From positions 115,363 to 159,739 of the forward strand of contig NZ_KB849659.1 of assembly GCF_000368765.1 (NCBI RefSeq): 44,377 nt of DNA, in the 5' to 3' direction. The position numbers and the translations under genes are program-made. This DNA comes from Acinetobacter junii CIP 64.5. GTDB taxonomy: Bacteria; Pseudomonadota; Gammaproteobacteria; Pseudomonadales; Moraxellaceae. The notes beneath the pieces were generated by a model. The model worked only from the letters and a program-made list of their open reading frames with translations, was not told where the DNA came from and did no database searches. The first letter of the stretch is position 1, and each line of letters starts with the position of its first letter. Positions 1 to 9,625 of the stretch are shown here, in pieces.

Positions 1-127
1 CAAACTGATCCCAGCGGGTGGCTGATCTTAATTTTTGCCCAGAGTGGTGCAGTTTAGCCAGACGTTCAAAATCTTGTCTTAGAATGGGTTTGAGTAATTG
101 ATGAAATACGGTATTCTGATGTGACAA
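1..127 (-). CDS. IS4-type transposase, N-terminal fragment cut by the window edge
   Basis: Reading the minus strand from a TTG at 127-125 gives an open frame to the window edge, about 42 residues beginning LSHQNTVFHQLLKPILRQ and continuing through HHSGQKLRSATRWDQF. This resembles the N-terminus common to IS4-family DDE transposases (a short helix, then a GQK..R..TRWDQF block). The TTG start is chosen because an AAAGGA ribosome-binding site lies about eight bases upstream (around 138-143) and no ATG is in frame. The catalytic domain lies outside the window, so whether the element is intact cannot be judged. The RBS and start codon sit inside a long hairpin described separately. The family assignment rests on a short peptide. 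Confidence 0.7.
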   Translation of the reverse strand, partial: MSHQNTVFHQLLKPILRQDFERLAKLHHSGQKLRSATRWDQF

Positions 128-194
128 AACCTGAGTCCTTTATAGTTAAAGTGTTTGTTTGCACTCATATTTTAACTATTTAGACTCAGGTTTT
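126..194. repeat. 12-bp inverted repeat forming a hairpin over the transposase start
   Basis: AAAACCTGAGTC (126-137) is the exact reverse complement of GACTCAGGTTTT (183-194). Inside it TAGTTAAA (143-150) pairs with TTTAACTA (171-178). Together they make a long interrupted stem with a T-run on the outer side. On the minus strand the inner part of one arm holds the RBS and TTG start of the transposase. It may act as a terminator, as a shield against transcription from outside, or lie next to the insertion-sequence end. The exact IS terminus is not identifiable here. Confidence 0.7.
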
Positions 195-243
195 TTTATT
201 TAGAGCAAACTATGGGACAGTAGTGAGCTAAGGCTTCCTTTTT

Positions 244-1164
244 TTATGCTGCCAATATTTCCTCTAGAAGTTCATCACTAGGCGCAAAGTAATAGGCACC
301 ATCAACTGCTGTAGTGAAATGTAATAGGCGATCATGAATGCCATCACCAGCAGTTCCGAACATACGCTGTAACATTGCATCAATAATATTTAGATCATTG
401 GTATAGGCGACGAAAAATAAACCTTGTTCACCTTTGCCATCACCATATGGCAAGCTGTGACGGAGGATTTCCATTTCTTCACCCTCATCGTCCTCCACGA
501 CTGTGCGTGCAACATGAGAGTTTTCAGGTTTGATATCATCATCAAGTTCAATTGACTCTAATTTGGTACGACCAAATACTTGCTCTTGCGTATCGACTTT
601 GAGTTGTTGCCATTTCGCTAAGTCGTGGACATAACGCTGAGCAAAAATAAAACTTCCATCCGCAAATTTGCCTGCTTGCTCAGGTAGCAGCGCAGCTTCA
701 GCACGATCGTCAGGAAATTGAGGGTTTTCAGTGCCGTCAATAAACCCTGTCATATCACGTCCATCAAAAAATCTAAAGCAATGGCGTTCATCCAAGACTT
801 CTACTTTGTCTTGAATACCTGCAAAGAAGGCTTGACTGATTGAGAAGCAAATATCAGCACGTGCACTTGCAATATGAATAAATACATCTGCTGGTACAAC
901 AGGCATATTAAATGCGCCACTTTGAGGGTCGAGTTGTTTAAAACCTTCTGGTGTTTCAGTGCTGAGTTGTGTCCACAACTCAGGACCAAACGCAACAGCA
1001 GTTTTAATTTGATCATTTGGATGTTGGGTGATGAGGCGGTCGCGAGTTGATAGAAGAGCTTCAATCTGTTGTTTTAATTCAGAAATTGTAAGATCTTTTA
1101 AGCGAAGCACAATAAAGCGTGCATGATCTGAAGGTAGTGGAAGAATGACAGATTGAGCAGTCAT
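244..1164 (-). CDS. DyP-type haem peroxidase (YfeX-like)
   Basis: This 306-residue protein is a dye-decolorising peroxidase, a haem enzyme that uses H2O2 to oxidise aromatic substrates and may act on porphyrins. The family signature GFIDGTENP is at residues 140-148, with the catalytic distal Asp at D143. H217 in ENSHVAR fits the proximal haem ligand and R235 in ILRHSLPYG the distal Arg. Length and the absence of a signal peptide fit the cytoplasmic YfeX-like class. A strong AAGGAG lies just upstream of the ATG. It appears to be a single-gene unit, and no encapsulin gene is adjacent. An acidic stretch (VVEDDEGEEME, 222-232) precedes the distal Arg. The family call is firm; the physiological substrate is unknown. 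Confidence 0.92.
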   Translation of the reverse strand: MTAQSVILPLPSDHARFIVLRLKDLTISELKQQIEALLSTRDRLITQHPNDQIKTAVAFGPELWTQLSTETPEGFKQLDPQSGAFNMPVVPADVFIHIASARADICFSISQAFFAGIQDKVEVLDERHCFRFFDGRDMTGFIDGTENPQFPDDRAEAALLPEQAGKFADGSFIFAQRYVHDLAKWQQLKVDTQEQVFGRTKLESIELDDDIKPENSHVARTVVEDDEGEEMEILRHSLPYGDGKGEQGLFFVAYTNDLNIIDAMLQRMFGTAGDGIHDRLLHFTTAVDGAYYFAPSDELLEEILAA

Positions 1165-1321
1165 TAAAATCTCCTTAATTATTTTTTAATACAGCAAAAA
1201 ACAATATTGTGCCTGATGATATAACTGTTTAATAGTTTATTTATTCTTTTTTACCTCATGGATTAGCAGAAAATTTCAGCAATAAAACAGTATAATTCCA
1301 TTTTATTTATGTCTTTTATAT

Positions 1322-1948
1322 ATGAGTTTCCAAGTTTGGTTCGCCTTTATGTTGGCATGCTGGGTGATTAGTCTTTCTCCAGGGGCGGGGGCGATCGCTT
1401 CAATGTCGAGTGGTTTAAACTATGGCTTTAAGCATGGCTATTGGAATGCGATTGGCTTGCAGCTGGCTTTGATTATTCAAATTATGATTGTAGCCGCAGG
1501 GGTGGGAGTTCTTTTTGCGACGACACCGTGGGCGTTTCAGGTGGTGAAATGGTTTGGGGTCATTTATTTATTATATTTAGCTTATGTTCAGTGGACTGCC
1601 CCAGCTCAAAATATTGATATTCAAACCGAGCAGAAAAACACACCTGCTTTAGTACTGGTGTTTAAAGGATTCATCGTCAACATGAGTAATCCTAAAGCTA
1701 TCGTTTTTTTGTTGGCTGTACTCCCGCAATTTTTAGATTTAAATCAACCGCAGTGGATACAATATGTGATCATGGCGATTACAATGGTCGTGATTGATTT
1801 GATGGTGATGGCAGCATACACAGGACTTGCATCAAAAATCTTGAGATTACTGCGTTCACCTCGACAGCAAAAATATTTAAATCGAAGTTTTGCGGTGATG
1901 TTTGGTTGTGCAGCCGCATTGTTGAGTGCAATTCAGCAAACGAGTTAA
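1322..1948 (+). CDS. LysE/RhtB-family amino-acid exporter
   Basis: This 208-residue hydrophobic protein has about six membrane segments. The N-terminus carries the family hallmark SPGAGAIASMSSGLNYGFKHG (residues about 19-39), equivalent to the SPGP....G...G signature of RhtB proteins, followed by G(L)QLAL and a later NPKAIVFLLAVLPQF motif. Family members export amino acids such as homoserine, threonine, lysine or leucine; the substrate cannot be read from the sequence. A TATAAT at 1291-1296 may be its -10 box, but no good -35 or RBS is visible. Its stop codon overlaps the stop of convergent znuB by four bases, with no terminator between them. Confidence 0.88.
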   Translation: MSFQVWFAFMLACWVISLSPGAGAIASMSSGLNYGFKHGYWNAIGLQLALIIQIMIVAAGVGVLFATTPWAFQVVKWFGVIYLLYLAYVQWTAPAQNIDIQTEQKNTPALVLVFKGFIVNMSNPKAIVFLLAVLPQFLDLNQPQWIQYVIMAITMVVIDLMVMAAYTGLASKILRLLRSPRQQKYLNRSFAVMFGCAAALLSAIQQTS

Positions 1949-2763
1949 TCTTTTGCTGAAGATACGCTAAGAGATTTAAATTTTTGTGTTGCGAAAATAG
2001 CTGCGAATGTAAGTGCCATAAACAAAACGATGCTTAATCCTGTAGCAATATTTAATGCTGCACTTGACCATAATCCAACGGTTACTCCAAATTGAGCAAG
2101 CACAAATGCCCAAATCACCATTTGTTTAGGGGAGTGAGCCAGTAAGCGAGCACTCAATGCGGGAATGACCAGCAAAGCACCCATCAGTAGAGAGCCTACT
2201 GCGCGAAGTGCCAACACGGTAAATAAAGCGAGAAGCAACATAAAAACTAGACGCTGCCATTTAGCATTCACACCTTCACTGATCGCAATGTCAGGGTCAA
2301 TAGAAATCTGAATTTGTGCGGACCATGAGCGATAAAGAACAACCAATGCTGCAGCGATAACAATCGCAAATAAAGGTAAATCAGCCCATTCGATACTCAA
2401 TAGATCGCCAAATAAGTAGCTTAATAGTTCAGGTCTTAAACTTGGTAAATGCTGTATTAGAAGTAGGCCTGAGCACAGTAATGTCGCTGAACACAATGCC
2501 AATAAGGCATCATTTGGCAATCTTGAATCATGTAGAACCCATAAAATAGCGACTAAGAGTCCTGCTAAACAACCAACACCTAACCAAAAAGGCAGTTGAA
2601 GCATTCCTGCTATGGCAACACCGAGTAATGTGCCATGCGCCATAGTGTCTGCAAAAAATGACATCCTGCGCCAAAGCATCAGACAACCTAAAGGTGCTGT
2701 GAGAAATACTAGCAATGTCCCCATGATCCAAGCAGGTAACAGTAACTCTAACCATTCCATCAT
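1945..2763 (-). CDS. znuB: Zinc ABC transporter permease ZnuB
   Basis: This 272-residue integral membrane protein of the ABC-3 family is the inner-membrane channel of the high-affinity zinc importer and pairs with ZnuC. It has roughly eight hydrophobic segments. Family features include GCLMLWRRMSFFADTMAHG (about residues 26-44), the loop that contacts the ATPase, and GSLLMGALLVIPALSARLL near residues 190-208. Start and length are normal. It is the last gene of zur-znuC-znuB, with only three bases between the znuC stop and its ATG, so it is probably co-transcribed and co-repressed by Zur. Its 3' end overlaps the convergent exporter gene. Confidence 0.95.
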   Translation of the reverse strand: MMEWLELLLPAWIMGTLLVFLTAPLGCLMLWRRMSFFADTMAHGTLLGVAIAGMLQLPFWLGVGCLAGLLVAILWVLHDSRLPNDALLALCSATLLCSGLLLIQHLPSLRPELLSYLFGDLLSIEWADLPLFAIVIAAALVVLYRSWSAQIQISIDPDIAISEGVNAKWQRLVFMLLLALFTVLALRAVGSLLMGALLVIPALSARLLAHSPKQMVIWAFVLAQFGVTVGLWSSAALNIATGLSIVLFMALTFAAIFATQKFKSLSVSSAKD

Positions 2764-2766
2764 CGC

Positions 2767-3555
2767 TTAGACCTTTGGTTCAGGGTGGATATGTGGACGA
2801 GGGTCATGCGTACAGGATTCAACATGATCGCTATGCCCACAATGATTGTGGTGATGCTGATAAAACATGCGTTGAGTTCCAAAAATTGCTTGATACTCAG
2901 GATGCTGTTGAATGCTTTCAGGTAGTCCGCTACAACAAATGTGCTTATTGAGACAAACTACACGATGCGTACCTTGCATAACCCACTGTAAATCGTGAGA
3001 AACCATTAAAACAGCACAACCATAACGCTCTGGCAGACTACGTACGTATTCATACAGTTCGGCTTCTGATTGGATGTCTAAACCCTGCATGGGTTCGTCA
3101 AGAACTAAAATATCAGGTTGACGTAATAAGGCGCGAGCAAGGAGAACACGCTGACGTTCTCCTCCGGATAACTGCTGAACTTTAGATAATTGTAGTTTTG
3201 AAATCCCAGTGTCCTGAATAATTTCTTTGCGAAGATCACTTGCACATGCTTCTAGATCAAGTAAGTCTTGGACACGTAAGGGCAGGCTGCTAGACGGATT
3301 AAATTTTTGTGGGACATATGCCATTTTTAGCTTTTTAGCAAAAGTGACTTTGCCCGCGTTGGGTTGCATGATGCCAAGCAATACTTTGATTAACGTAGAC
3401 TTACCAGCGCCATTCGGACCAATCAATGTGACGATTTCTTTTGCTTGTAAAGCAAAATTAACATTTCTAAGGATGTCTCGTTCATCTCGTCGAACCGAAA
3501 TATTTTCAAGTTCAATCAATGAAGGGCTTATTGACGAGTGCTGCACTGATGACAT
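2767..3555 (-). CDS. znuC: Zinc ABC transporter ATPase ZnuC
   Basis: This 262-residue ABC ATPase drives zinc import through ZnuB. Walker A GPNGAGKST is at 46-54, the signature LSGGERQR at 129-136, Walker B ILVLDEP at 149-155, and the switch His at H187. The C-terminal 30 residues are rich in His with two Cys (HHHNHCGHSDH near 234-244), a metal-binding-looking tail common in ZnuC. The ATG lies 28 bases inside the 3' end of zur in another frame, which suggests translational coupling. Transcription is expected to be shared with zur and repressed when zinc is plentiful. Confidence 0.96.
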   Translation of the reverse strand: MSSVQHSSISPSLIELENISVRRDERDILRNVNFALQAKEIVTLIGPNGAGKSTLIKVLLGIMQPNAGKVTFAKKLKMAYVPQKFNPSSSLPLRVQDLLDLEACASDLRKEIIQDTGISKLQLSKVQQLSGGERQRVLLARALLRQPDILVLDEPMQGLDIQSEAELYEYVRSLPERYGCAVLMVSHDLQWVMQGTHRVVCLNKHICCSGLPESIQQHPEYQAIFGTQRMFYQHHHNHCGHSDHVESCTHDPRPHIHPEPKV

Positions 3556-4025
3556 TTTCCAGAGATTTCAATAATGCTGTGTTGCGCGATAAATTGATCA
3601 GATGCCGCCAATTGATCTAACTGTTGAATTAAGCCTTGAGCAGATGCTTCTTTTACAGAGTGGCATTCTGTACAAATCAAAAAAGCAGCTTGATGTCCTT
3701 CACGTGGATGGCAGCAAGGGATGTAAGCATTGATTGAGGTTAAACGATGGATTAAACCTTTCTCTAGCAGGAAATCTAATGTTCGATACACCGTCGGTGG
3801 TGCAGCAGGGCGATCAGCTTGACCTTTTATTTTTGCCAGCAGATCATAGGCGCCCATAGGGGCTGAGGCATTTAGAATGAGTTCAAGAACTTCTTTGCGT
3901 AAAGGTGTTAGTCGTGCGCCAACCGCAGTACATAAAAGCTCTGCTTCCGCAATTCTTGCTTTAATATCGTGATGACCGTGGACACCGTGCAAAGCATTAT
4001 CATGTTCATGTGAACAAGAACTCAT
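3528..4025 (-). CDS. zur: Zinc uptake regulator Zur (Fur family)
   Basis: This 165-residue Fur-family repressor blocks zinc-uptake genes when zinc is bound. An N-terminal winged helix (LTPLRKEVLELI ... PPTVYRTLDFLLEKGLIHR, about 39-94) is followed by a dimerisation and metal domain: C104/C105, EGHQAAFLICTECHSVKE (about 109-126) with C118 and C121, and the C-terminal pair C158/C161. These two CxxC motifs are the usual structural zinc site. The first 20 residues are unusually rich in His (HEHDNALHGVHGHH). It is the first gene of zur-znuC-znuB, its end overlaps znuC, and it faces znuA across a Zur-type palindrome. The placement and neighbours favour Zur over Fur. Confidence 0.95.
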   Translation of the reverse strand: MSSCSHEHDNALHGVHGHHDIKARIAEAELLCTAVGARLTPLRKEVLELILNASAPMGAYDLLAKIKGQADRPAAPPTVYRTLDFLLEKGLIHRLTSINAYIPCCHPREGHQAAFLICTECHSVKEASAQGLIQQLDQLAASDQFIAQHSIIEISGKCHQCSTRQ

Positions 4026-4148
4026 AACTTGACCTCATTGTTTTGCACATATCATAACATGCAAATGATCTATAACTATCTATATCGTGATCTTGATGAT
4101 TATGGTGACAAAGGGGGTAGAAAATAGACATAGGCAATTTTTAACTTT

Positions 4149-4163
4149 TGTTATATTATAACA
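4149..4163. promoter_or_regulatory. Zur box between zur and znuA
   Basis: TGTTATATTATAACA is a perfect 7-1-7 palindrome that matches the core of the known gammaproteobacterial Zur operator (TGTTATANTATAACA). It lies 28 bases before the znuA ATG and overlaps A/T-rich hexamers able to serve as a -10, so Zur bound here would block znuA. A weaker half-site (TGTTATGATAT on the minus strand, within 4045-4064) lies close to the zur start and may serve the other direction. The operator identity is inferred from the match and the context. Confidence 0.88.
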
Positions 4164-4190
4164 TGCTTCGCTAAGTTGAGTACTACTGTA

Positions 4191-5030
4191 ATGTCACGCC
4201 TTTTAATCTTTGTTTTCTTTTCAATGTTTAGTACATGGGGGTGGACTCAAAGTTTAGTGGTTTCGACACATCCAATTTATTTGATCGCTAAGGAAGTAAC
4301 ACAAGGAATTGAAGAACCTGTATTACTTTTAAATGATCAAACTGGACATGATGTTCAATTGACACCTGCTCACCGCAAAGCGATTCAGGATGCCTCTTTG
4401 GTGATATGGCTAGGCAAGGCACATGAAGCACCTTTAGAAAAGCTCTTAGGTCAAAATCGAAAAGCGATTGCTTTATTGGACTCAGGAATTTTAACGATAC
4501 TTCCTCAGCGTAGTTTACGTGGAGTAGCTTTAGCGAATACGATGGATAGTCATGTTTGGTTGGAACCAAATAATGCAGTTCGTATTGCTTTCTTTATTGC
4601 GACTTTGCGATCACAGCAAAATCCAGAAAATAAAAATAAATATATGTCAAATGCAAAAAACTTTGCACAACAAATGCTACAGGCTTCGCAAATATACGAG
4701 AGTACTAATAAGGCAAAACCATATTGGTCTTATCATGATGCCTATCAATATTTAGAGCGGGCGCTGAATTTGAAGTTTGCTGGAGCATTAACTGATGATC
4801 CGCATATTGCGCCTACAGCTGCACAAATAAAGTACTTAAAAGATAGTCGACCAAAGTCAAAAATGTGCCTATTGGCTGAAACTTCAGCAAGTTCAAGCCA
4901 ATATCAGAAGCTGAATCCCATCATCTTTGAATCGGTAGATGAAAGCATGAGAGGGGAGGATGATTTTGTGGTTGCTTGGAAAAAATTGGCTTCAAAAACC
5001 GATAAGTGCGTATTAAGTGCGCAAAAATGA
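4191..5030 (+). CDS. znuA: Periplasmic zinc-binding protein ZnuA
   Basis: This is the solute-binding protein of the ZnuABC importer, 279 residues from the ATG at 4191. An in-frame TTG lies at 4176, but the ATG gives a compact signal peptide (MSRLLIFVFFSMFSTWGWTQ). Likely zinc ligands are the His in GHDVQLTP, the His in DSHVWLEP, and the His in YHDAYQYL. The acidic, His-rich loop of many ZnuA proteins, expected before DSHVW, is missing, so this is a short-loop version. It is a monocistronic plus-strand gene facing zur, with a perfect Zur palindrome in its promoter region, so it is probably induced on zinc starvation. No terminator is obvious before the atp promoter. Confidence 0.92.
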   Translation: MSRLLIFVFFSMFSTWGWTQSLVVSTHPIYLIAKEVTQGIEEPVLLLNDQTGHDVQLTPAHRKAIQDASLVIWLGKAHEAPLEKLLGQNRKAIALLDSGILTILPQRSLRGVALANTMDSHVWLEPNNAVRIAFFIATLRSQQNPENKNKYMSNAKNFAQQMLQASQIYESTNKAKPYWSYHDAYQYLERALNLKFAGALTDDPHIAPTAAQIKYLKDSRPKSKMCLLAETSASSSQYQKLNPIIFESVDESMRGEDDFVVAWKKLASKTDKCVLSAQK

Positions 5031-5107
5031 TGAAAAAAAATTAATTGAGTTGACTCTATCGTCAGAAAATATGGTAACGAAAAAAGCAGACTTAAGTCGA
5101 GAAAAGA

Positions 5108-5136
5108 TTGCATGTTCAGGGGTGTAACTCTATAAT
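5108..5136 (+). promoter_or_regulatory. Sigma-70 promoter of the atp operon
   Basis: TTGCAT (5108-5113), a 17-base spacer and a perfect TATAAT (5131-5136) lie 64 bases upstream of atpI. It is the best promoter-like sequence in the znuA-atpI gap and is correctly placed to drive atpIBEFHAGDC. Confidence 0.78.
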
Positions 5137-5200
5137 GCCTGCGATTCGAAACGATCATCAATAAAACTTGTCAAGCAGTTACGCTGTAAGTGGGTAAAAA

Positions 5201-5599
5201 ATGAGCCGAACTAGTCGCATGATTGACCGACGATTAGCAAAAGCTTTGGTCTTCTTACAAGCGTGTATGATCCCAGTGGCAGCTTTATTGGCTTGGCTGA
5301 TTAAAGATACAACTGCTGCTTTAAGTGCTGCGCTTGGAGCTTTGGTCTGTTGGTTAGCACACTGTTATTTTGCTTGGCAGTCGTTCAGAACGGCAGGTGC
5401 CAGAGCATCAAAACAAGTCATGCTAAACATGTATCGAGGCATGCTTGGGAAGTTTGCGATTGTGATCGTTGGTTTTATATTAATTTTAAGCAATGTTAAA
5501 CCGCTGTCACCGGTTGCATTGTTTAGTGGATTTATCCTCGTACAAGCGATGTCGTGGGTCGCGCCGTTTTGGGCGTCGCGTCTACAAAAACGTGGATAA
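5201..5599 (+). CDS. atpI: ATP synthase subunit I (AtpI)
   Basis: This small 132-residue membrane protein is the first gene of the ATP synthase operon and is thought to help assemble the c-ring. It has about four hydrophobic segments: ALVFLQACMIPVAALLAWLI, ALSAALGALVCWLAHCYFAW, FAIVIVGFILILSNV and a final one near the C-terminus. Sequence conservation in this family is low; the call rests on size, topology, the RRLAKALVFLQ start and its position directly upstream of atpB. A 99-base gap separates it from atpB. Confidence 0.88.
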   Translation: MSRTSRMIDRRLAKALVFLQACMIPVAALLAWLIKDTTAALSAALGALVCWLAHCYFAWQSFRTAGARASKQVMLNMYRGMLGKFAIVIVGFILILSNVKPLSPVALFSGFILVQAMSWVAPFWASRLQKRG

Positions 5600-5695
5600 A
5601 GCACATTTTGAGATTTTTGGAAGTAGAAACGAGATTATTGCAGTACGCATGGTTCGTTTAACTTCTTTTTAATGATTGACATTGACCAGGTGTGA

Positions 5696-6574
<879 letters not shown>

Positions 6575-6623
6575 TGGTATTGCCTAACTATCACCTGATG
6601 GTTGGGCTTAAATTTTAGTTTAA

Positions 6624-6902
<279 letters not shown>

Positions 6903-6941
6903 TAGCTTAATTCCTAAATCCACATATTGAGGAATAGCGAA

Positions 6942-7412
6942 ATGAATATCAACCTCACATTGATTGGTCAAGCAATTGCATTTGCGATGTTCGTCGCATT
7001 CTGCATGAAGTTTGTTTGGCCACCACTAATCAATGCGATTAGTGAGCGTCAGCGTAAAATCGCTGATGGCTTAAACGCTGCTGAAAAAGCTAAAGCTGAC
7101 CTTGCTGATGCGCAAGCACAAGTTAAGGCAGAGTTAGATGCAGCGAAAGCACAAGCGGCTCAATTGATCGAACAAGCGAACCGTCGTGCAGCACAATTGG
7201 TAGAAGAAGCGCGTACCCAGGCTGCGGCTGAAGGTGAGCGTATTCGTCAACAGGCGAAAGAAACTGTTGATCAAGACATCAATGCTGCTCGCGAAGAATT
7301 ACGTCAACAAGTTGCTGCTTTGGCAGTTGCTGGCGCAGAAAAAATTCTGAACCAACAAGTTGACGCAGAAGCTCATAATGCCATGCTGACTCAGCTGGCT
7401 GCTAAACTATAA
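6942..7412 (+). CDS. atpF: ATP synthase Fo subunit b
   Basis: This is the peripheral-stalk subunit, 156 residues from the ATG at 6942, preceded by GAGGAAT at 6929-6935. An upstream in-frame TTG would place the RBS inside the gene and is rejected. One N-terminal membrane helix ([20 protein letters not shown]) is followed by a long Ala/Gln/Glu-rich coiled coil (about 35-135) that dimerises and reaches the F1 head through the delta subunit. The C-terminus [18 protein letters not shown] is typical. Confidence 0.96.
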   Translation: MNINLTLIGQAIAFAMFVAFCMKFVWPPLINAISERQRKIADGLNAAEKAKADLADAQAQVKAELDAAKAQAAQLIEQANRRAAQLVEEARTQAAAEGERIRQQAKETVDQDINAAREELRQQVAALAVAGAEKILNQQVDAEAHNAMLTQLAAKL

Positions 7413-7424
7413 GCGAGGCGAAAT

Positions 7425-7961
7425 ATGGCTGAACTCTTGACGTTAGCACGCCCGTACGCCAAAGCAGCATTTGCTTATGCATCTGAGCAGAATGCAACTG
7501 ACGCTTGGTCAAATGCGTTACAACTGCTCAGTGCTGCGGTGCAAGACGAAGCATTTTCCGCTTATTTAAATCGCCCTGAGCTGACTCCTGCGGAACAAGT
7601 AGGTCTTTTTGCGAAAGTTTTAGGTGAAGATCAATCTCAATCAGTGTCTAACTTTTTGACACTTCTTGCAGATAACGATCGTTTAGTTTTATTGCCTGAA
7701 ATTGCTGCAGAATACGAATTACTTAAATCGCAGAACAACAACACGTTGGAAGTGGAGATTGAATCTGCTTTTCCAATGGATGCGACACAAGAGCATATTT
7801 TAGCTCATGCGCTTGAAAAACGTTTTAACAGAACTGTACATGTGACTGTTAGCGTTAATCCAGCGTTAATCGCAGGTGTTGTGATTCGTGCAGGCGACCA
7901 AGTGATAGATGACTCTGCGCTTAACAAGCTTGAAAAAATGCGGACTCGTCTTCTTGCGTAA
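7425..7961 (+). CDS. atpH: ATP synthase F1 subunit delta
   Basis: This 178-residue soluble subunit ties the b-dimer stalk to the top of the F1 alpha subunits. The N-terminus [19 protein letters not shown] is the family's helical start, and the C-terminal [30 protein letters not shown] is the OSCP/delta signature. It starts 12 bases after atpF, with GCGAGGCGAA as RBS, and ends 42 bases before atpA. Confidence 0.96.
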   Translation: MAELLTLARPYAKAAFAYASEQNATDAWSNALQLLSAAVQDEAFSAYLNRPELTPAEQVGLFAKVLGEDQSQSVSNFLTLLADNDRLVLLPEIAAEYELLKSQNNNTLEVEIESAFPMDATQEHILAHALEKRFNRTVHVTVSVNPALIAGVVIRAGDQVIDDSALNKLEKMRTRLLA

Positions 7962-8003
7962 CAGCAAAAAGACTGAACTTAAAAAAGATTGAGGAATAGC
8001 GCA

Positions 8004-9548
8004 ATGCAACAACTGAATCCATCCGAGATCAGTGCGCTCATTAAACAGCGTATCGGCGATCTGGACACCAGCGCGACCGCTAAGAATGAAGGTACCATCG
8101 TCATGGTATCTGACGGTATCGTGCGTATTCACGGTCTTGCGGATGCAATGTACGGTGAAATGATCGAATTCGACGGCGGCTTATTTGGTATGGCACTGAA
8201 CCTAGAACAGGATTCAGTGGGTGCCGTTGTTTTAGGTAACTACCTAAGCCTTCAAGAAGGTCAAAAAGCTCGTTGTACAGGTCGTGTATTAGAAGTTCCG
8301 GTAGGTCCTGAACTTCTTGGCCGTGTCGTAGACGCTTTGGGTAATCCAATTGATGGTAAAGGCCCTATTGATGCAAAACTAACTGATGCTGTTGAAAAAG
8401 TAGCACCAGGTGTAATTTGGCGTCAATCTGTCGACGAACCTGTTCAAACTGGTTATAAATCAGTTGATACCATGATCCCTGTAGGTCGTGGTCAGCGTGA
8501 GTTGATCATTGGTGACCGTCAAACTGGTAAAACAGCAATGGCGATCGATGCGATCATCGCTCAGAAAAACTCTGGCATTAAATGTGTATACGTTGCGATT
8601 GGTCAAAAACAATCAACAATTGCAAACGTTGTACGTAAGCTAGAAGAAACTGGCGCTATGGCGTATACAACTGTTGTCGCAGCTGCGGCAGCTGATCCTG
8701 CAGCTATGCAGTATTTAGCTCCGTACTCAGGCTGTACAATGGGTGAATACTTCCGTGACCGCGGTGAAGATGCGTTAATTATTTATGATGATTTGTCTAA
8801 GCAAGCTGTTGCTTACCGTCAAATTTCATTGTTATTACGTCGTCCACCAGGTCGTGAAGCGTATCCAGGTGACGTATTCTATCTTCACTCACGTCTTCTT
8901 GAGCGTGCTTCGCGCGTTTCAGCTGACTACGTTGAGAAGTTCACGAACGGTGCAGTAACTGGTCAAACTGGTTCTTTAACTGCGTTACCGATCATTGAAA
9001 CTCAAGCGGGTGACGTATCTGCATTCGTACCAACGAACGTAATTTCGATTACTGACGGTCAGATCTTCTTAGAAACATCATTATTCAACGCAGGTATTCG
9101 TCCTGCTGTGAACGCGGGTATCTCTGTATCGCGTGTTGGTGGTTCTGCTCAAACTAAGATTATCAAAAAATTGTCTGGTGGTATCCGTACTGCTTTAGCA
9201 CAATACCGTGAATTGGCTGCGTTTGCTCAGTTCGCTTCTGATCTTGATGAAGCAACTCGTAAGCAACTTGAGCATGGTCAACGTGTAACTGAGTTAATGA
9301 AGCAGAAACAATATGCTCCTTACTCAATTGCTGACCAAGCTGTATCTGTTTATGCATCTAACGAAGGCTACATGGCTGACGTTGAAGTGAAGAAAATCGT
9401 AGACTTTGATGCTGCGTTGATTGCTTACTTCCGTTCAGAACATGCTGCGTTAATGCAACAGATCGATGAAACTGGTGATTATAACAAAGACATCGAAGCA
9501 GCATTCAAAGCAGGTATTGAGAGCTTCAAAGCGACTCAAACTTACTAA
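8004..9548 (+). CDS. atpA: ATP synthase F1 subunit alpha
   Basis: This 514-residue noncatalytic nucleotide-binding subunit of the F1 hexamer starts at the ATG at 8004, after GAGGAATAGC; an upstream in-frame TTG (7989) overlaps that RBS and is rejected. The P-loop GDRQTGKT is at 170-177. The [19 protein letters not shown] block and the [17 protein letters not shown] region are family signatures. Length equals the usual 513-514 residues. A 77-base gap with a strong hairpin separates it from atpG. Confidence 0.98.
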   Translation: MQQLNPSEISALIKQRIGDLDTSATAKNEGTIVMVSDGIVRIHGLADAMYGEMIEFDGGLFGMALNLEQDSVGAVVLGNYLSLQEGQKARCTGRVLEVPVGPELLGRVVDALGNPIDGKGPIDAKLTDAVEKVAPGVIWRQSVDEPVQTGYKSVDTMIPVGRGQRELIIGDRQTGKTAMAIDAIIAQKNSGIKCVYVAIGQKQSTIANVVRKLEETGAMAYTTVVAAAAADPAAMQYLAPYSGCTMGEYFRDRGEDALIIYDDLSKQAVAYRQISLLLRRPPGREAYPGDVFYLHSRLLERASRVSADYVEKFTNGAVTGQTGSLTALPIIETQAGDVSAFVPTNVISITDGQIFLETSLFNAGIRPAVNAGISVSRVGGSAQTKIIKKLSGGIRTALAQYRELAAFAQFASDLDEATRKQLEHGQRVTELMKQKQYAPYSIADQAVSVYASNEGYMADVEVKKIVDFDAALIAYFRSEHAALMQQIDETGDYNKDIEAAFKAGIESFKATQTY

Positions 9549-9584
9549 GTTTATCTTTAGTTAAGTTTGGTTCACGGATCAACC

Positions 9585-9610
9585 TTCGGAAGCTCGAAAG
9601 AGCTTTCGAA
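9585..9610 (+). promoter_or_regulatory. GAAA-capped hairpin between atpA and atpG
   Basis: TTCGGAAGCTC (9585-9595), the tetraloop GAAA (9596-9599) and GAGCTTTCGAA (9600-9610) form an 11-bp stem with a single G-U pair, capped by a GNRA loop. There is no T-run after it, so it is not an intrinsic terminator. It sits 15 bases before the atpG start, which has only a weak RBS. It may stabilise or mark a processing point in the atp message, or tune atpG translation. The function is inferred. Confidence 0.7.
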
Positions 9611-9625
9611 TACTAGGTTAAGCGT

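Noticed and set aside
801..1064. Minus-strand open frame inside the DyP gene
   Set aside because: Lies wholly inside a well-supported gene in another frame and shows no family features.
4176..4190. TTG start that would extend ZnuA by five residues
   Set aside because: The ATG at 4191 gives a cleaner signal peptide; the TTG would have no better RBS.
5050..5075. TTGACT followed by TATGGT as an atp promoter
   Set aside because: The spacer is only 14 bases; the pair at 5108-5136 is much better.
6927..6941. TTG start that would extend AtpF
   Set aside because: It would put the GAGGA ribosome-binding site inside the gene; the ATG at 6942 gives the normal length.
7989..8003. TTG start that would extend AtpA
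   Set aside because: Same reason as for AtpF: the RBS would be coding. ATG at 8004 matches the family N-terminus.
8101..9357. Minus-strand open frames opposite atpA
   Set aside because: Shadow frames of a highly conserved gene; no RBS, no recognisable protein.
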